Source: Rubrivivax sp. (lineage in GTDB: Bacteria; Pseudomonadota; Gammaproteobacteria; Burkholderiales; Burkholderiaceae_C). From it: 61,094 nucleotides of DNA. Made by a program: the position numbers and the translations under genes. The notes beneath the pieces are model-generated. The model had not been told where the DNA came from. It worked only from the letters and a program-made list of their open reading frames with translations, and searched no databases. Shown here one piece after another: positions 1 through 8,100 of the stretch (within the stretch, counting starts at the first letter, position 1; every line of letters starts with the position of its first letter). The stretch is from positions 1 to 61,094 of the forward strand of contig JALHMT010000030.1 in the NCBI GenBank assembly GCA_022843905.1. Direction: 5' to 3'.

Positions 1-58
1 TGTGGTACGCGCCGATGTGGGTGTGCACGCCGGAGAGCTCGAGCAGCGGCGCACTCAC
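1..58 (-). CDS. livF: Branched-chain amino-acid ABC transporter ATP-binding protein LivF, N-terminal fragment
   Basis: Only the first 19 codons are in the window; the gene runs off the left edge. They read (GTG)SAPLLELSGVHTHIGAYH, the usual LivF opening strand and the H-x-x-IGAYH stretch just before the Walker A region. The GTG at 58 is chosen because a GGAGGG ribosome-binding site lies 7-8 bases upstream on the minus strand (about 66-71). The livG gene ends 58 bases upstream, so the two are almost certainly cotranscribed. LivF is one of the two cytoplasmic ATPases of the HAAT-type importer. The function is inferred from this short match plus livG and the binding protein upstream. Confidence 0.75.
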   Translation of the reverse strand, partial: MSAPLLELSGVHTHIGAYH

Positions 59-116
59 TGGACTACCCTCCGTGCTCCGCACTGAGGGATTCGCGCTTGG
101 GAGCGGCCCGGCGCGC

Positions 117-884
117 TCATGCCGGCTCCTCCGCCGCCATGCCCAGGTAGGCTTGCTGCACGACCGGGGAGGCGATCACTGCCGACGGCTCGCCGTCGGC
201 CACCAGCTGCCCGTTGTGCAGCACGACGATGCGGTCGGACAGCTCGCGCACCACGTCCATCTTGTGTTCCACCAGCAGGATCACCACGTCCTTGCGCGCC
301 TTCAGGCCGCGGATGAGGTCGAGCACCACGGGCACCTCGTCGACGCTCATGCCGGCGGTGGGCTCGTCGAACATGAAGACCTTGGGGTCGAGTGCGATGA
401 GCAAGGCCACCTCCAGCTTGCGCTGGTCGCCATGAGGCAGGCTGGCGGCGGGCTGCTGCGCCTTGTCGGCCAGCCGCACCTGTGCCAGCACCTGCGTGGC
501 CTCGGCGATCCAGTCGGTGTGGTCCAGCCACACGCGGAAGAAGTCGAGCCCGCCTCGCCCGCGACCGGCCTCGCGGGCCTGGATGGCCAGCCGCACGTTC
601 TCGTGCACGGTGAGGTTGGGAAAGAGCTGCGTCAGCTGGAAGGCCCGCCCCAACCCGCGGTGCGTGCGCTGCGCCGCAGGCAGCGAAGTGATGTCCTGCC
701 CGCCCAGCAGCACGCGCCCTTCACTGGCCGGCAGCTGCCCCGAGATGAGATTGAAGTAGGTCGTCTTGCCCGCCCCGTTGGGGCCCACGATGGAGGTCAG
801 CGTGCCCGGCTCGAAGCGGCACGACACATGGTCGACGGCGACGTGGCCGCCGAAGCGGATGGTCAGATCCTTCGTTTCGAGCAT
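117..884 (-). CDS. livG: Branched-chain amino-acid type ABC transporter ATP-binding protein LivG
   Basis: This 255-residue ABC ATPase couples ATP hydrolysis to uptake of an amino acid or related carboxylate through LivH/LivM-type permeases. Walker A GPNGAGKTT is at residues 34-42. The signature is the LivG-type PHGDQRKLE instead of LSGGQ, Walker B is VFMFDEPTAG, and the switch histidine is in LVEHKMD. Length is normal for LivG. The ATG at 884 is the natural start. It lies between the binding-protein gene (156 bases upstream, with a REP-like pair between) and livF (58 bases downstream). The permease genes livH and livM are not in the window and presumably lie beyond livF. The substrate cannot be read from the sequence: members of this family also import aromatic acids, urea and amides. 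Confidence 0.93.
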   Translation of the reverse strand: MLETKDLTIRFGGHVAVDHVSCRFEPGTLTSIVGPNGAGKTTYFNLISGQLPASEGRVLLGGQDITSLPAAQRTHRGLGRAFQLTQLFPNLTVHENVRLAIQAREAGRGRGGLDFFRVWLDHTDWIAEATQVLAQVRLADKAQQPAASLPHGDQRKLEVALLIALDPKVFMFDEPTAGMSVDEVPVVLDLIRGLKARKDVVILLVEHKMDVVRELSDRIVVLHNGQLVADGEPSAVIASPVVQQAYLGMAAEEPA

Positions 885-906
885 GGGATGCGCGGGCCGT
901 CTTGCT

Positions 907-1028
907 CCCTCTCCCGCGGGCGGGAGAGGGCGGGGGTGAGGGTGCGACAGGAAAGCTGCGGCGTGTTGGGTGGGCGTGCGGAGGTGATCGCCCCCTTCAC
1001 CCCTGCCCTCTCCCCGCGGGGGAGAGGG
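907..1028. repeat. Pair of inverted REP-like palindromes between livG and the binding-protein gene
   Basis: Two hairpins face each other. The first (907-930) has an 11-bp stem, CCCTCTCCCGC/GCGGGAGAGGG, with loop GG. The second (1006-1028) has a 10-bp stem, CCCTCTCCCC/GGGGAGAGGG, with loop GCG. Each is flanked on its inner side by a related GGGGTGA-type tail in opposite orientation (about 931-944 and 992-1005). This is the organisation of a BIME, two REP units head to head. It may stabilise the upstream mRNA or attenuate transcription into livG, which would give more binding protein than ATPase. Confidence 0.7.
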
Positions 1029-1040
1029 AGTGAACAGGCT

Positions 1041-2252
1041 TCAGCGTTTGTTGCGCACCGGAATCTGCATCTCGGCCGCAGGAATCACCCGTACCAGCTC
1101 CGGCACACCCCAGGCGAAGGCGGGGTCGTTCTTGATGCGGAAGTGGTACATGTCCTGCATCGCCTGGTGGTCTTCCTTGCGGAAGGTCATCGTGCCCTTG
1201 GGGCTCTCGAAGCTCATGCCGGCCATCGTGGCGATGAGCTTGTCGGTGCTGGTGTCGCCCTTGGTCTTCTTCAGCGCTTCGACGATGGCGATCGCCGCGC
1301 TCATGCCGCCGGCGGTGAAGAAGTCGGGCGGTGCCTTGAACTTCGAGTAGTGGTTGGCCACCAGCCAGGTGTTGACGGGGTTCTTCGGGATGCCGAAGTA
1401 GTAGTACAGCGCGCCCTCCATGCCTTCGAACTGCTTGTAGGCCACCATCGCCGGCAGGATGTTGCCGCCGGTGGCCAGTTCGATGCCGAAGCGCTTCTTC
1501 AGTTCGAGGTCGGCGATCTTGGAGAACGGTGTCGGCGAGCCCGACCACACGACCGAGATGTACTTCTTGCCGGGCTGGTCCTTCAGGCGGTCGGCGATGC
1601 GCTGCAACCCGGCGGTGAAGTCGGTCGTGCCCACCGGCAGGTACTCTTCGTGGACGATCTTGGCCTTCTTCATGAAGTCCTTGCTGGCCTTCACGGCGTC
1701 ACGACCGAAGGCGTTGTCGTTGGCCAGCAAGGCCACCACGTTGCCCGGCTGGTCCAGCGCGGCGGCATTGGCGGCGGCGTCCTGGCTGCTGTTGCGTCCG
1801 GTGCGGAAGATGTACTTGTTCCACTTGTCGCCGGTGATGCTGTCGGCCACGGCCGGCTCCACCAGCAGGATCTTCTTGTACTCCTCGGCCACCGGCAGCA
1901 TGGCCAGCGCCACCGGGCTGGCGGTCGGGCCGACGGCGATGTCGACCTTGTCGTCGGCGTAGGCAGCGGCCAGCGCGGCCTTGCCGATGTCGGGCTTGCC
2001 CTGGTCATCCTTCTCGATCACCACCAGCTTGCGGCCGGCCACCGTCATGGTGCCGCCGGTGGCGTACTCCAGACCCATGTTGAAGCCGACGATGGTCTGC
2101 TTGGCGTAGGCTTCCAGCGGGCCGGTCTTGCTGGCGATGAGGGCGATCCTGACGTCCTTGCCGGCTTGCGCGAACACGGCACCAGGGGCGGACAGGCTGG
2201 CCACGGCGAGGGCGGCAGCACAGAGGGCAAACGAGAACGGGCGGCGCTTCAT
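1041..2252 (-). CDS. ABC transporter substrate-binding protein (Leu/Ile/Val-binding family)
   Basis: This 403-residue periplasmic binding protein captures the ligand for the LivGF-type importer encoded just downstream. Residues 1-29 form a signal peptide (MKRRPF, hydrophobic core, A-x-A-type cleavage around VFAQA). The mature start DVRIALIASKTGPLEAYAKQ is the Peripla_BP_6 opening strand followed by the G-P ligand loop. The fold continues with IAVGPTASPVALAMLP and the hinge strand VVALLANDNAFGRD. Family members of this size bind branched-chain amino acids, short amides or aromatic carboxylates, so the ligand is open. The ATG at 2252 is preferred because it starts the signal peptide. It has a near-consensus sigma-54 promoter about 70 bases upstream, and a sigma-54 activator is encoded 1 kb away. 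Confidence 0.88.
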   Translation of the reverse strand: MKRRPFSFALCAAALAVASLSAPGAVFAQAGKDVRIALIASKTGPLEAYAKQTIVGFNMGLEYATGGTMTVAGRKLVVIEKDDQGKPDIGKAALAAAYADDKVDIAVGPTASPVALAMLPVAEEYKKILLVEPAVADSITGDKWNKYIFRTGRNSSQDAAANAAALDQPGNVVALLANDNAFGRDAVKASKDFMKKAKIVHEEYLPVGTTDFTAGLQRIADRLKDQPGKKYISVVWSGSPTPFSKIADLELKKRFGIELATGGNILPAMVAYKQFEGMEGALYYYFGIPKNPVNTWLVANHYSKFKAPPDFFTAGGMSAAIAIVEALKKTKGDTSTDKLIATMAGMSFESPKGTMTFRKEDHQAMQDMYHFRIKNDPAFAWGVPELVRVIPAAEMQIPVRNKR

Positions 2253-2318
2253 GGGCAGGGCATCCTTCCAGTCGGGTCCAGACAGACGGGCGCCGATCGG
2301 CGCGGGTGGTCTTGCGCC

Positions 2319-2333
2319 GCAATCGCCGTGCCA
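2319..2333 (-). promoter_or_regulatory. Sigma-54 (-24/-12) promoter of the ABC binding-protein gene
   Basis: The minus strand reads TGGCACGGCGATTGC, an exact fit to TGGCACG-N4-TTGC, with GG and GC ten bases apart as RpoN requires. It points toward the ATG at 2252 and would give a leader of about 55 bases. The divergent neighbour at 3290-4855 encodes a sigma-54-dependent activator, so control of this transporter by that protein is the simplest reading. Confidence 0.8.
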
Positions 2334-2348
2334 GATTCACAAGATTGG

Positions 2349-2369
2349 TGCAAACCCTGATGTTTGGCA
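2349..2369. promoter_or_regulatory. Imperfect inverted repeat, possible upstream activator site
   Basis: TGCAAAC and GTTTGGCA form an inverted repeat with a one-base bulge around a six-base centre. It lies only about 20-40 bases upstream of the sigma-54 promoter at 2319-2333 and within the divergent region between the binding-protein gene and the hydrolase. Enhancer sites for sigma-54 activators are normally farther away, so it could instead bind another regulator. The element is seen; its role is inferred. Confidence 0.35.
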
Positions 2370-2487
2370 TCGAAAGGAGGCGATTTCAGGTGAAATTCGA
2401 CCGAAATCTTGAAAGCATGATCGGTCTTCAGACACTTCTCCTGGCAGGTTTGTCTGATTTTCAGTCGTTCGGTCCGGAGGAATCTGT

Positions 2488-3324
2488 ATGACATCCGGGC
2501 AGCCGAGTCTGTCCCTCGAAGCGCCGCCGGCCTTCCAGGTGGATGGCGTCGATGTCTTCGTCGACGGCACCAGCTCCGACTCCGTGGTCATGGTGCACGG
2601 CTGGCCCGACACCTGGCGCCTGTGGGACGCCCAGGTCCAGCACCTGTCGGCGCGCTGGCGCTGCGTTCGCTTCACGCTGCCGGGCTTCGACGTCACCCTG
2701 CCGCGCCGCGCGCACTCGCTGGACCAGGTGGTTGACTTCCTGCGGCGCGTCATCGAGCAGGCCAGCCCCGGCCGGTCGGTGGTGCTGATGCTGCACGACT
2801 GGGGCTGCCTCTTCGGCTGGGAACTGGCCATGCGGCATCCGGAACTGGTCTCGCGCATCGTGGCGGTCGACGTCGGCGACGCCGGGTCGGCGGCGTACCG
2901 CCGATCGCTCGGTGCCAAGGCCATCGCGATGACGGTGGCTTACCAGGGCTGGCTGGCCATCGCGTGGGCGCTGTCGGGCACGGGCCTGACCGGCCTGGCC
3001 GACGGCATGACACGCCGCATGGCGCACTGGCTGCAATGCCGGTCCGACCCGCGGCGCATCGGCGCCTGCATGAACTACCCCTACTTCATCGCCTGGACCG
3101 GCGCCCACGGCTCTTATCGCCGGCTGCAGCCCGTGGCGCCCGCCTGCCCGGTGCTGTACTGCTTCGGCAAGAAGAAGCCCTTCATGTTCCACAGCGAGCG
3201 CTGGGCGCGTGAACTGGCCGCCGGCCCGGGCAACAAGGTGCTGCGTTTCGACACCGGCCACTGGGTGATGCGGCAGGCGCCCGGGCCCTTCAACGCGGCG
3301 GTGTCGCAGTGGTTGTCGAGCTGA
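2488..3324 (+). CDS. Alpha/beta-fold hydrolase with aspartate nucleophile (epoxide hydrolase/haloalkane dehalogenase type)
   Basis: This 278-residue cytoplasmic alpha/beta hydrolase has the oxyanion motif HGWPDTW near residue 36. Its nucleophile elbow, MLHDWGCLFGWELA, carries an aspartate as in epoxide hydrolases and haloalkane dehalogenases, not the serine of esterases. A catalytic-histidine motif, DTGHWVMRQAP, sits near the C-terminus. The start ATG has GGAGGA seven bases upstream. The gene diverges from the ABC binding-protein gene and overlaps the 3' end of the convergent sigma-54 activator gene by 35 bases. The substrate is unknown. The surroundings suggest a catabolic locus in which activator, importer and hydrolase may act on one compound, but that is inference. 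Confidence 0.82.
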   Translation: MTSGQPSLSLEAPPAFQVDGVDVFVDGTSSDSVVMVHGWPDTWRLWDAQVQHLSARWRCVRFTLPGFDVTLPRRAHSLDQVVDFLRRVIEQASPGRSVVLMLHDWGCLFGWELAMRHPELVSRIVAVDVGDAGSAAYRRSLGAKAIAMTVAYQGWLAIAWALSGTGLTGLADGMTRRMAHWLQCRSDPRRIGACMNYPYFIAWTGAHGSYRRLQPVAPACPVLYCFGKKKPFMFHSERWARELAAGPGNKVLRFDTGHWVMRQAPGPFNAAVSQWLSS

Positions 3325-4855
3325 CGCCGCCGCCGGGGGCTGGCGCATCGAGGCCGGGGTAACGCGCCAGCCGGTCGTACAGCGCGGCGCGCGACATCTT
3401 CAACAGGCGCGCGGTGGCCAGGCGGTTGCCTCCTGTGGCGCGCAGGGCCGCGGCAATGGCCTGGCGTTCCAGGTCGGCGACCTGGTCGCCCAGCGGCCGC
3501 AGCAGCGGCGGCTCGCCGGCCGCGGGCGGCACGACGGTATCGGCAGCGGACGAAGGCGCGGGCGGCTTGACGGGCACCGGCGGCGAGTCGACCGCTGCCG
3601 CTCGACCCGGCAGCGCCAGCATGCCCAGCGCCTGGGTGAAGTGGCCCGGCATCAGCAAGGCATCGTCGGTCATCAGCGTGGCCTGTTCGAGCACGTTGCG
3701 CAGTTCGCGGATGTTGCCCGGCCAGGACTGGCGCGCCAGCAACTCCAGCACCTCCGGCGCCACGGCCTTGTGAGGCAGCGCACTGCGCCGGGCGATGTCC
3801 TCGGCCAGCGCGTCGACCAGGGCCTCCAGGTCGGCCAGCCGCTCGCGCAGCGGCGGCAGCCGGATGGGCAGCACGTTGAGCCGGTAGTAGAGGTCGGCAC
3901 GGAAGCTGCCGGCGGCCACCATGGCCGTCAGGTCGCGGCTGGTGGCGGCCACGATGCGCACGTCCACGCGCTGCACCCGGTTGCTGCCCAGCGGCTCGAT
4001 CTCCTGCTCCTGCAGCGCACGCAGCAGCTTGCTCTGCAGCGCCAGCGGCATGTCGCCGATCTCGTCCAGGAACAGCGTGCCGCGGTCGGCCAGCTTGAAC
4101 TTGCCTTCGCGGCCCTTCCGGTCGGCGCCGGTGAAGGCCCCGGGCGCGACGCCGAAGAATTCAGCCTCCAGCAGGGTGTCGGGCACGGCGGCGATGTTGA
4201 CGCCGATGAAGGCCTGATGCGCGCGCCGGCTGGCGGCATGGATGCCGTGCGCCAGCAGCTCCTTGCCGGTGCCCGTCTCGCCCAGCAGCAGCACGGTGCT
4301 GTCGGTCTGCGCCACGCGGCGCGCCTGTCGCTTGACCTCCAGCGCCGCGGCGCTGCTGCCGATGAAGCTGGCGATGGTGTGCTTGGGCCGTCGCTGCGCG
4401 GCCAGCTGCCGGTGCGCGGCGTCGAGCTCGTCCTGCAGCCGGCTGAACTTGGCCATCAGCGGCTGCATGGTCGTTTCCGGGTGGTCGAGCAGCACCATGC
4501 CGATGGCGCCGATGACCTCCCCCTGCTCGTCGCGCAAGGGCAGCCGGCTGACCAGGAAGGTGCCGGCGTGGTTGCTCAGCAAGTCCACCAGCATGGGCTG
4601 GCCGGTCTCGATCACCTGCGGCATCAGGGTGTTGGGCACCACTTCCTCGACGCGGCGGCCGACGAAGTCGCCCTCGGCGTGGCCCAGCGCCGGCAGGAAG
4701 CGCTTGTAGCCGTCGCTGATCCAGACGATGCGGTGCTGCCGGTCGACCACCAGGGTGCCCATCGCCGTGCGCGCGAAGGTGTCGAACATGCTCTGCGCCG
4801 CGAGCTGGAGCACGCGGTCGGCGTCGAGCGGCAGGACAGGCGGAGAGTCGGCCAT
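3290..4855 (-). CDS. Sigma-54-dependent transcriptional activator with N-terminal PAS domain
   Basis: This 521-residue enhancer-binding protein activates RpoN promoters. A PAS sensor domain (about residues 20-130, MGTLVVDRQHRIVWISDGY) is followed by a short coiled linker and an AAA+ core. The core has Walker A GETGTGKE (192-199), the sigma-54 contact loop GAFTGA (239-244), Walker B TLFLDEIGD (260-268) and the R-finger region FRADLYYRLNVLPIRLPPLR. The Fis-type helix-turn-helix is near the C-terminus (GGNRLATARLLKMSRAALYDRL). The open frame extends 29 codons upstream, but the ATG at 4855 is preferred because the extension is arginine-rich and unlike the family. There is no receiver domain, so the PAS domain probably senses the signal. 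The promoter at 2319-2333 is the only strong RpoN site nearby and the obvious target. Confidence 0.93.
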   Translation of the reverse strand: MADSPPVLPLDADRVLQLAAQSMFDTFARTAMGTLVVDRQHRIVWISDGYKRFLPALGHAEGDFVGRRVEEVVPNTLMPQVIETGQPMLVDLLSNHAGTFLVSRLPLRDEQGEVIGAIGMVLLDHPETTMQPLMAKFSRLQDELDAAHRQLAAQRRPKHTIASFIGSSAAALEVKRQARRVAQTDSTVLLLGETGTGKELLAHGIHAASRRAHQAFIGVNIAAVPDTLLEAEFFGVAPGAFTGADRKGREGKFKLADRGTLFLDEIGDMPLALQSKLLRALQEQEIEPLGSNRVQRVDVRIVAATSRDLTAMVAAGSFRADLYYRLNVLPIRLPPLRERLADLEALVDALAEDIARRSALPHKAVAPEVLELLARQSWPGNIRELRNVLEQATLMTDDALLMPGHFTQALGMLALPGRAAAVDSPPVPVKPPAPSSAADTVVPPAAGEPPLLRPLGDQVADLERQAIAAALRATGGNRLATARLLKMSRAALYDRLARYPGLDAPAPGGGVSSTTTATPPR

Positions 4856-4960
4856 GAGCCCGTGCAGCGTACACCGCCGCGAGGCGCGCCAGCCGCGTTG
4901 CCGGAAGCGAGCGGCCAGGTCCGTGACCCCAGGCAACAACATCCGGCCCGTGCCACTTGA

Positions 4961-4980
4961 AATTCTGTAATTACAGAGTT
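4961..4980. promoter_or_regulatory. 20-bp palindromic operator upstream of the GntR gene
   Basis: AATTCTGTAATTACAGAGTT is a palindrome with a single mismatched pair; the core CTGTAATTACAG is perfect. It lies 11 bases before the GntR start, where it would block its own promoter, and it fits the GT-N4-AC arrangement of FadR/VanR-type GntR operators. The same regulator probably controls the malonate genes that follow, because they overlap it. Confidence 0.7.
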
Positions 4981-4991
4981 ACCGTCGCGGC

Positions 4992-5762
4992 ATGTCCGAT
5001 CCCATCCCTCTGCGCGGCCTGTCGCTGCACGATGGCGTGGCCGCCAGGCTGCGCACCATGGTCTTCGAACGCCAGCTCGCCCCTGGCGAGTGGATCGACG
5101 AGAAGGCACTGGCCGCCGGCTGGCAGATCAGCCGTACGCCCCTGCGCGAAGCGCTGAAGGTGCTGGCCGCCGAAGGCCTGGTGGAGCTGGTACCGCACCG
5201 CGGCTGCCGCGTCATCGAGCTGACGGACGACGACGCCGACGCCCTCTTCCCGGTGATGGCGCTGCTGGAAGGCCGCTGCGCCTTCGAAGCTGCCAGCAAG
5301 GCCGGCGCCGCGGATCTGGCCGAGCTGCAGCGCCTGCACGACGAGCTGGAACGCCATGCGGCGGCCGGCGACATCGACGGCTACTACCGCGCCAACCATG
5401 TCTTCCACAGCCGCGTGCAGCAGCTCGCGGCCAACCGCTGGCTGGAACGCGCCACCGGGGACCTGCGCCGCTTCATGCGCCTCATGCGGGGCCGACAGCT
5501 CAAGCTGCCGGGGCGCATGGCCGCCTCGATCAACGAACACCGGGTGCTGATCGACGCCTTCGTGCAGCACGATCCAGCGCGCGCGGAGCGCGCCATGCAC
5601 GACCACCTGATGGCCCAGCTCACCGCCCTGGGCAAGCTGCGCCGCAAGGAGGCCAGCGAACGAGCGAGCCCGCCCAGGACGAAGACCGCCGACGCGGCGC
5701 GCGCACCGGCGAGCTCCGCCCCCACCGCCTCTCCCACCCCCCGGAGCCGACATGCTCGATGA
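4992..5762 (+). CDS. GntR family (FadR/FCD subfamily) regulator of the malonate genes
   Basis: The protein has 256 residues. The winged helix is at about residues 10-75, with the typical recognition stretch ISRTPLREALKVLAAEGLVELVPHRGCRV. It is followed by an all-helical FCD effector domain (about 85-225) containing the metal/ligand motif residues in ANHVFHS and INEHRVLIDAF. The last 35 residues are a Ser/Pro/Ala-rich tail outside the family. The gene overlaps the malonyl-CoA decarboxylase start by 11 bases, so the two are translationally coupled. A palindromic operator lies just upstream. By analogy with MatR/MdcY-type regulators it probably responds to malonate or malonyl-CoA and represses the block to about 10.7 kb. 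The ligand is inferred. Confidence 0.88.
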   Translation: MSDPIPLRGLSLHDGVAARLRTMVFERQLAPGEWIDEKALAAGWQISRTPLREALKVLAAEGLVELVPHRGCRVIELTDDDADALFPVMALLEGRCAFEAASKAGAADLAELQRLHDELERHAAAGDIDGYYRANHVFHSRVQQLAANRWLERATGDLRRFMRLMRGRQLKLPGRMAASINEHRVLIDAFVQHDPARAERAMHDHLMAQLTALGKLRRKEASERASPPRTKTADAARAPASSAPTASPTPRSRHAR

Positions 5763-7059
5763 TCTGCGACAGGCCGCGCTGCGGCAGCGGAGCTGGCGCG
5801 CGCTGCGCGGCCTGGTCAAGGCCTGCAAGCAGCTGCTCTCGCAGCATGGCGAGATGGACGCCGGCCCCATCGCCCGTGGCCTCATCGACGGCCTGGACGA
5901 CCTGGGCGACGAACAGCTCGACGATCTCTTCGACTACCTCGCGCGCGACCTCAGCCCCGACCCGCAGGCCGTGCTGGCCTGCGCCCAGCGCTACGCGCAG
6001 ACGCCCGACGCTGCCTCGCTGATCGCGCTGAGCGAAGCGGTGGAGCCGCCCCGGCAGGAGCTCTTCCGCCGCCTGAACCGCACGCCCGGCGGCACGGCGG
6101 CCATCCTGCGGCTGCGGCGTGCGCTGCTGAAGCGGCTGAAGAAGAACCCCGAGCTGATGGCCATCGAAAGCGACCTGCTGCACCTGCTGGGTTCGTGGTT
6201 CAACCCCGGCTTCCTGCAGATGAAGCGGGTGGACTGGAACTCGCCGGCGCAGCTGCTGGAGAAGATCATCCACCACGAGGCCGTGCACGCGGTGGACGGC
6301 TGGGACGACCTGCGCCGCCGTCTGCAGCCCGACCGCCGATGCTTCGCCTTCTTTCACCCGCAGCTGCCCGAAGAGCCGCTGATCTTCGTGGAAGTCGCGC
6401 TGCTGCCGGAGATGCCGGCGGCCATCGCGCCGCTCATCGACAAGCACTCCACGCCGCTGCCGGCCGAGCGCTTCCGCGTGGCCGCCTTCTACAGCATCAG
6501 CAACTGCGAGCCCGGGCTGCGCAGCGTGTCGCTGGGCAACTTCCTCATCAAGAACGTGGCGCAGCAGTTGCAGCGGGAACTGCCGCGGATCCGCACCTTC
6601 TGCACCCTGTCGCCCATCCCCGGCTTCGCGGCCTGGCTGCTGTCGGAGCCCGACCTGTCCGCCCTGCCCGACCTGAAGAAGGGACAGGCCGAGACGCTCA
6701 ACACGGCCCGCGCGCGGCTGCTCACGCTGTGCGCCGGCGATCTCACGGCGCTGCAGGGCGCCTCGGTGCACGAGCGCATGGCGGCCGAAGACCTCGAGGC
6801 ACTGCTCGCGCTGGGGGCGGCCTACCTGTCGCTGCTGTCGCCCACCTCCGCGGGCGACGCGGTGGCGCGATTCCACCTCGACAACGGCGCGCGGCTCGAA
6901 AGGCTCAACCCGCGTGGCAACATGTCGTCCCACGGCCTGCGCCAGTCCTGCGGCCTGATGGTCAACTACCTCTACGACCTGGACAAGATAGAAGCCAGCC
7001 ACATGAAGTTCCGGCAGGGGGAAGTGGCGCGCTCGCGCGCCGTCAACACCCTGCTGTGA
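5752..7059 (+). CDS. matA: Malonyl-CoA decarboxylase
   Basis: This 435-residue enzyme converts malonyl-CoA to acetyl-CoA and CO2. The N-terminal half is the helical MCD oligomerisation domain. The C-terminal acetyltransferase-fold domain contains FYSISNCEPGLRSVSLGNFL, corresponding to the catalytic-serine strand of the human enzyme, and SSHGLRQSCGLMVNYLYD, which holds the catalytic histidine. Length and motifs fit the Rhizobium MatA/human MLYCD family. It is followed by a TTT binding protein and malonyl-CoA synthetase, giving a complete route malonate to malonyl-CoA to acetyl-CoA. Start: the ATG at 5752 overlaps the GntR stop, with a GGAG a few bases upstream. Confidence 0.92.
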   Translation: MLDDLRQAALRQRSWRALRGLVKACKQLLSQHGEMDAGPIARGLIDGLDDLGDEQLDDLFDYLARDLSPDPQAVLACAQRYAQTPDAASLIALSEAVEPPRQELFRRLNRTPGGTAAILRLRRALLKRLKKNPELMAIESDLLHLLGSWFNPGFLQMKRVDWNSPAQLLEKIIHHEAVHAVDGWDDLRRRLQPDRRCFAFFHPQLPEEPLIFVEVALLPEMPAAIAPLIDKHSTPLPAERFRVAAFYSISNCEPGLRSVSLGNFLIKNVAQQLQRELPRIRTFCTLSPIPGFAAWLLSEPDLSALPDLKKGQAETLNTARARLLTLCAGDLTALQGASVHERMAAEDLEALLALGAAYLSLLSPTSAGDAVARFHLDNGARLERLNPRGNMSSHGLRQSCGLMVNYLYDLDKIEASHMKFRQGEVARSRAVNTLL

Positions 7060-7099
7060 TCCCGTCCCCGACCCCACAACGACGCACGATGGAGACAAC

Positions 7100-8098
7100 A
7101 TGACCCGACCGCACACCACCACCCGACGCGCCCTGCTGGCCAGCGCCGCCTTCGCCACGCTCGCCAGTGCCGCGCCGTTGGCGCTGGCCCAGGCCTCTGC
7201 CTGGCCCAGCAAGCCCGTCACCATCGTGGTGCCCTTCCCGCCCGGCGGCGGCACCGACGCCTTCGCGCGGCCGCTGTTCGCGGTGATGACGAAGAACGTG
7301 GGCCGCCAGTTCGTCATCGACAACCGGGGCGGCGCCGGCGGCACGCTGGGCGCGGGCATCGCGGCCAAGGCCGCGCCCGACGGCTACACGTTCTTCATGG
7401 GGGCTGTGCACCACGCCATCGCGCCCAGCATGTACCCCAAGCTCGACTACAACATCGAGACCGACTTCGTGCCGGTGGCGCTGGTGTCCAGCGTGCCGCA
7501 GGTCATCGTCGTCAACCCCGCGCGCGTGCAGGCCCGGACCCTGCCCGAGCTGCTCGACTTCCTGCGCAGGAACCCCGGCAAGCTGAACTACGGCTCGGCC
7601 GGCAACGGCACCTCGCACCATCTGGCGGGCGAGCTGTTCAAGCTGCAGACGAAGACCTTCATCACGCACATCCCCTACCGCGGGGCCGGCCCTGCGCTGC
7701 AGGACCTCATCGCCGGTCAGGTCGACATGATGTTCGACGGCCTGGGCTCGTCGGCAGCGCACATCAAGGGCAACCGGCTGCGCGCCATCGCGGTGGCCAG
7801 CGACAAGCGTGCACCCGGCTTCCCCGACGTGCCCACCTCCACCGACGGCGGCGTACCCACCTACCAGGTGGCCACCTGGTACGGCATCTGGGCGCCCAAG
7901 GGCACGCCGCGCGACGTGGTCGAGAAGATGCAGGCCGAGATGCGCAAGGCCCTCACCTCCGACGAGCTGAAGACCAGCTGGACCAACCTCGGCACCGAGA
8001 CCCCCAACCTCTACGGCGAGGCCTTCGGCCAGTTCGTTTCCAGCGAGGTCAAGCGCTGGGCGGAGGTCGTGAAGACGTCCGGCGCGAAACTAGATTAA
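7100..8098 (+). CDS. Tripartite tricarboxylate transporter (Bug/TctC family) substrate-binding protein
   Basis: This 332-residue periplasmic solute receptor has a signal peptide with a consecutive arginine pair (TTRRALLASAAFATLASA), cleaved near ALAQA. The mature start ASAWPSKPVTIVVPFPPGGG-T-D is diagnostic of the Bug family, and the ligand loop around DNRGGAGGTLGAG is present. The gene sits between malonyl-CoA decarboxylase and malonyl-CoA synthetase, so malonate or a related dicarboxylate is the likely ligand. No TctA or TctB membrane subunits are nearby, which is common for the very expanded Bug family in Burkholderiales. It would have to work with a distant permease or act as a sensor. 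ATG at 7100; GGAGAC lies 5-8 bases upstream. Confidence 0.92.
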   Translation: MTRPHTTTRRALLASAAFATLASAAPLALAQASAWPSKPVTIVVPFPPGGGTDAFARPLFAVMTKNVGRQFVIDNRGGAGGTLGAGIAAKAAPDGYTFFMGAVHHAIAPSMYPKLDYNIETDFVPVALVSSVPQVIVVNPARVQARTLPELLDFLRRNPGKLNYGSAGNGTSHHLAGELFKLQTKTFITHIPYRGAGPALQDLIAGQVDMMFDGLGSSAAHIKGNRLRAIAVASDKRAPGFPDVPTSTDGGVPTYQVATWYGIWAPKGTPRDVVEKMQAEMRKALTSDELKTSWTNLGTETPNLYGEAFGQFVSSEVKRWAEVVKTSGAKLD

Positions 8099-8100
8099 CC

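Noticed and set aside
15..2360. A 781-residue open frame on the plus strand over livG and the binding-protein gene
   Set aside because: It reads opposite to two clear genes, has His/Arg/Gly-rich low-complexity protein, and crosses the REP pair and the sigma-54 promoter. It is a GC-skew shadow. Similar shadows, for example the plus strand at 3641-4960 and 24273-25613 and the minus strand at 14568-16901 and 40722-43577, were left out for the same reason.
4856..4942. N-terminal extension of the sigma-54 activator (start at 4942)
   Set aside because: The added 29 residues are Arg/Leu-rich and unlike the family, whereas the protein from 4855 starts cleanly before the PAS domain.
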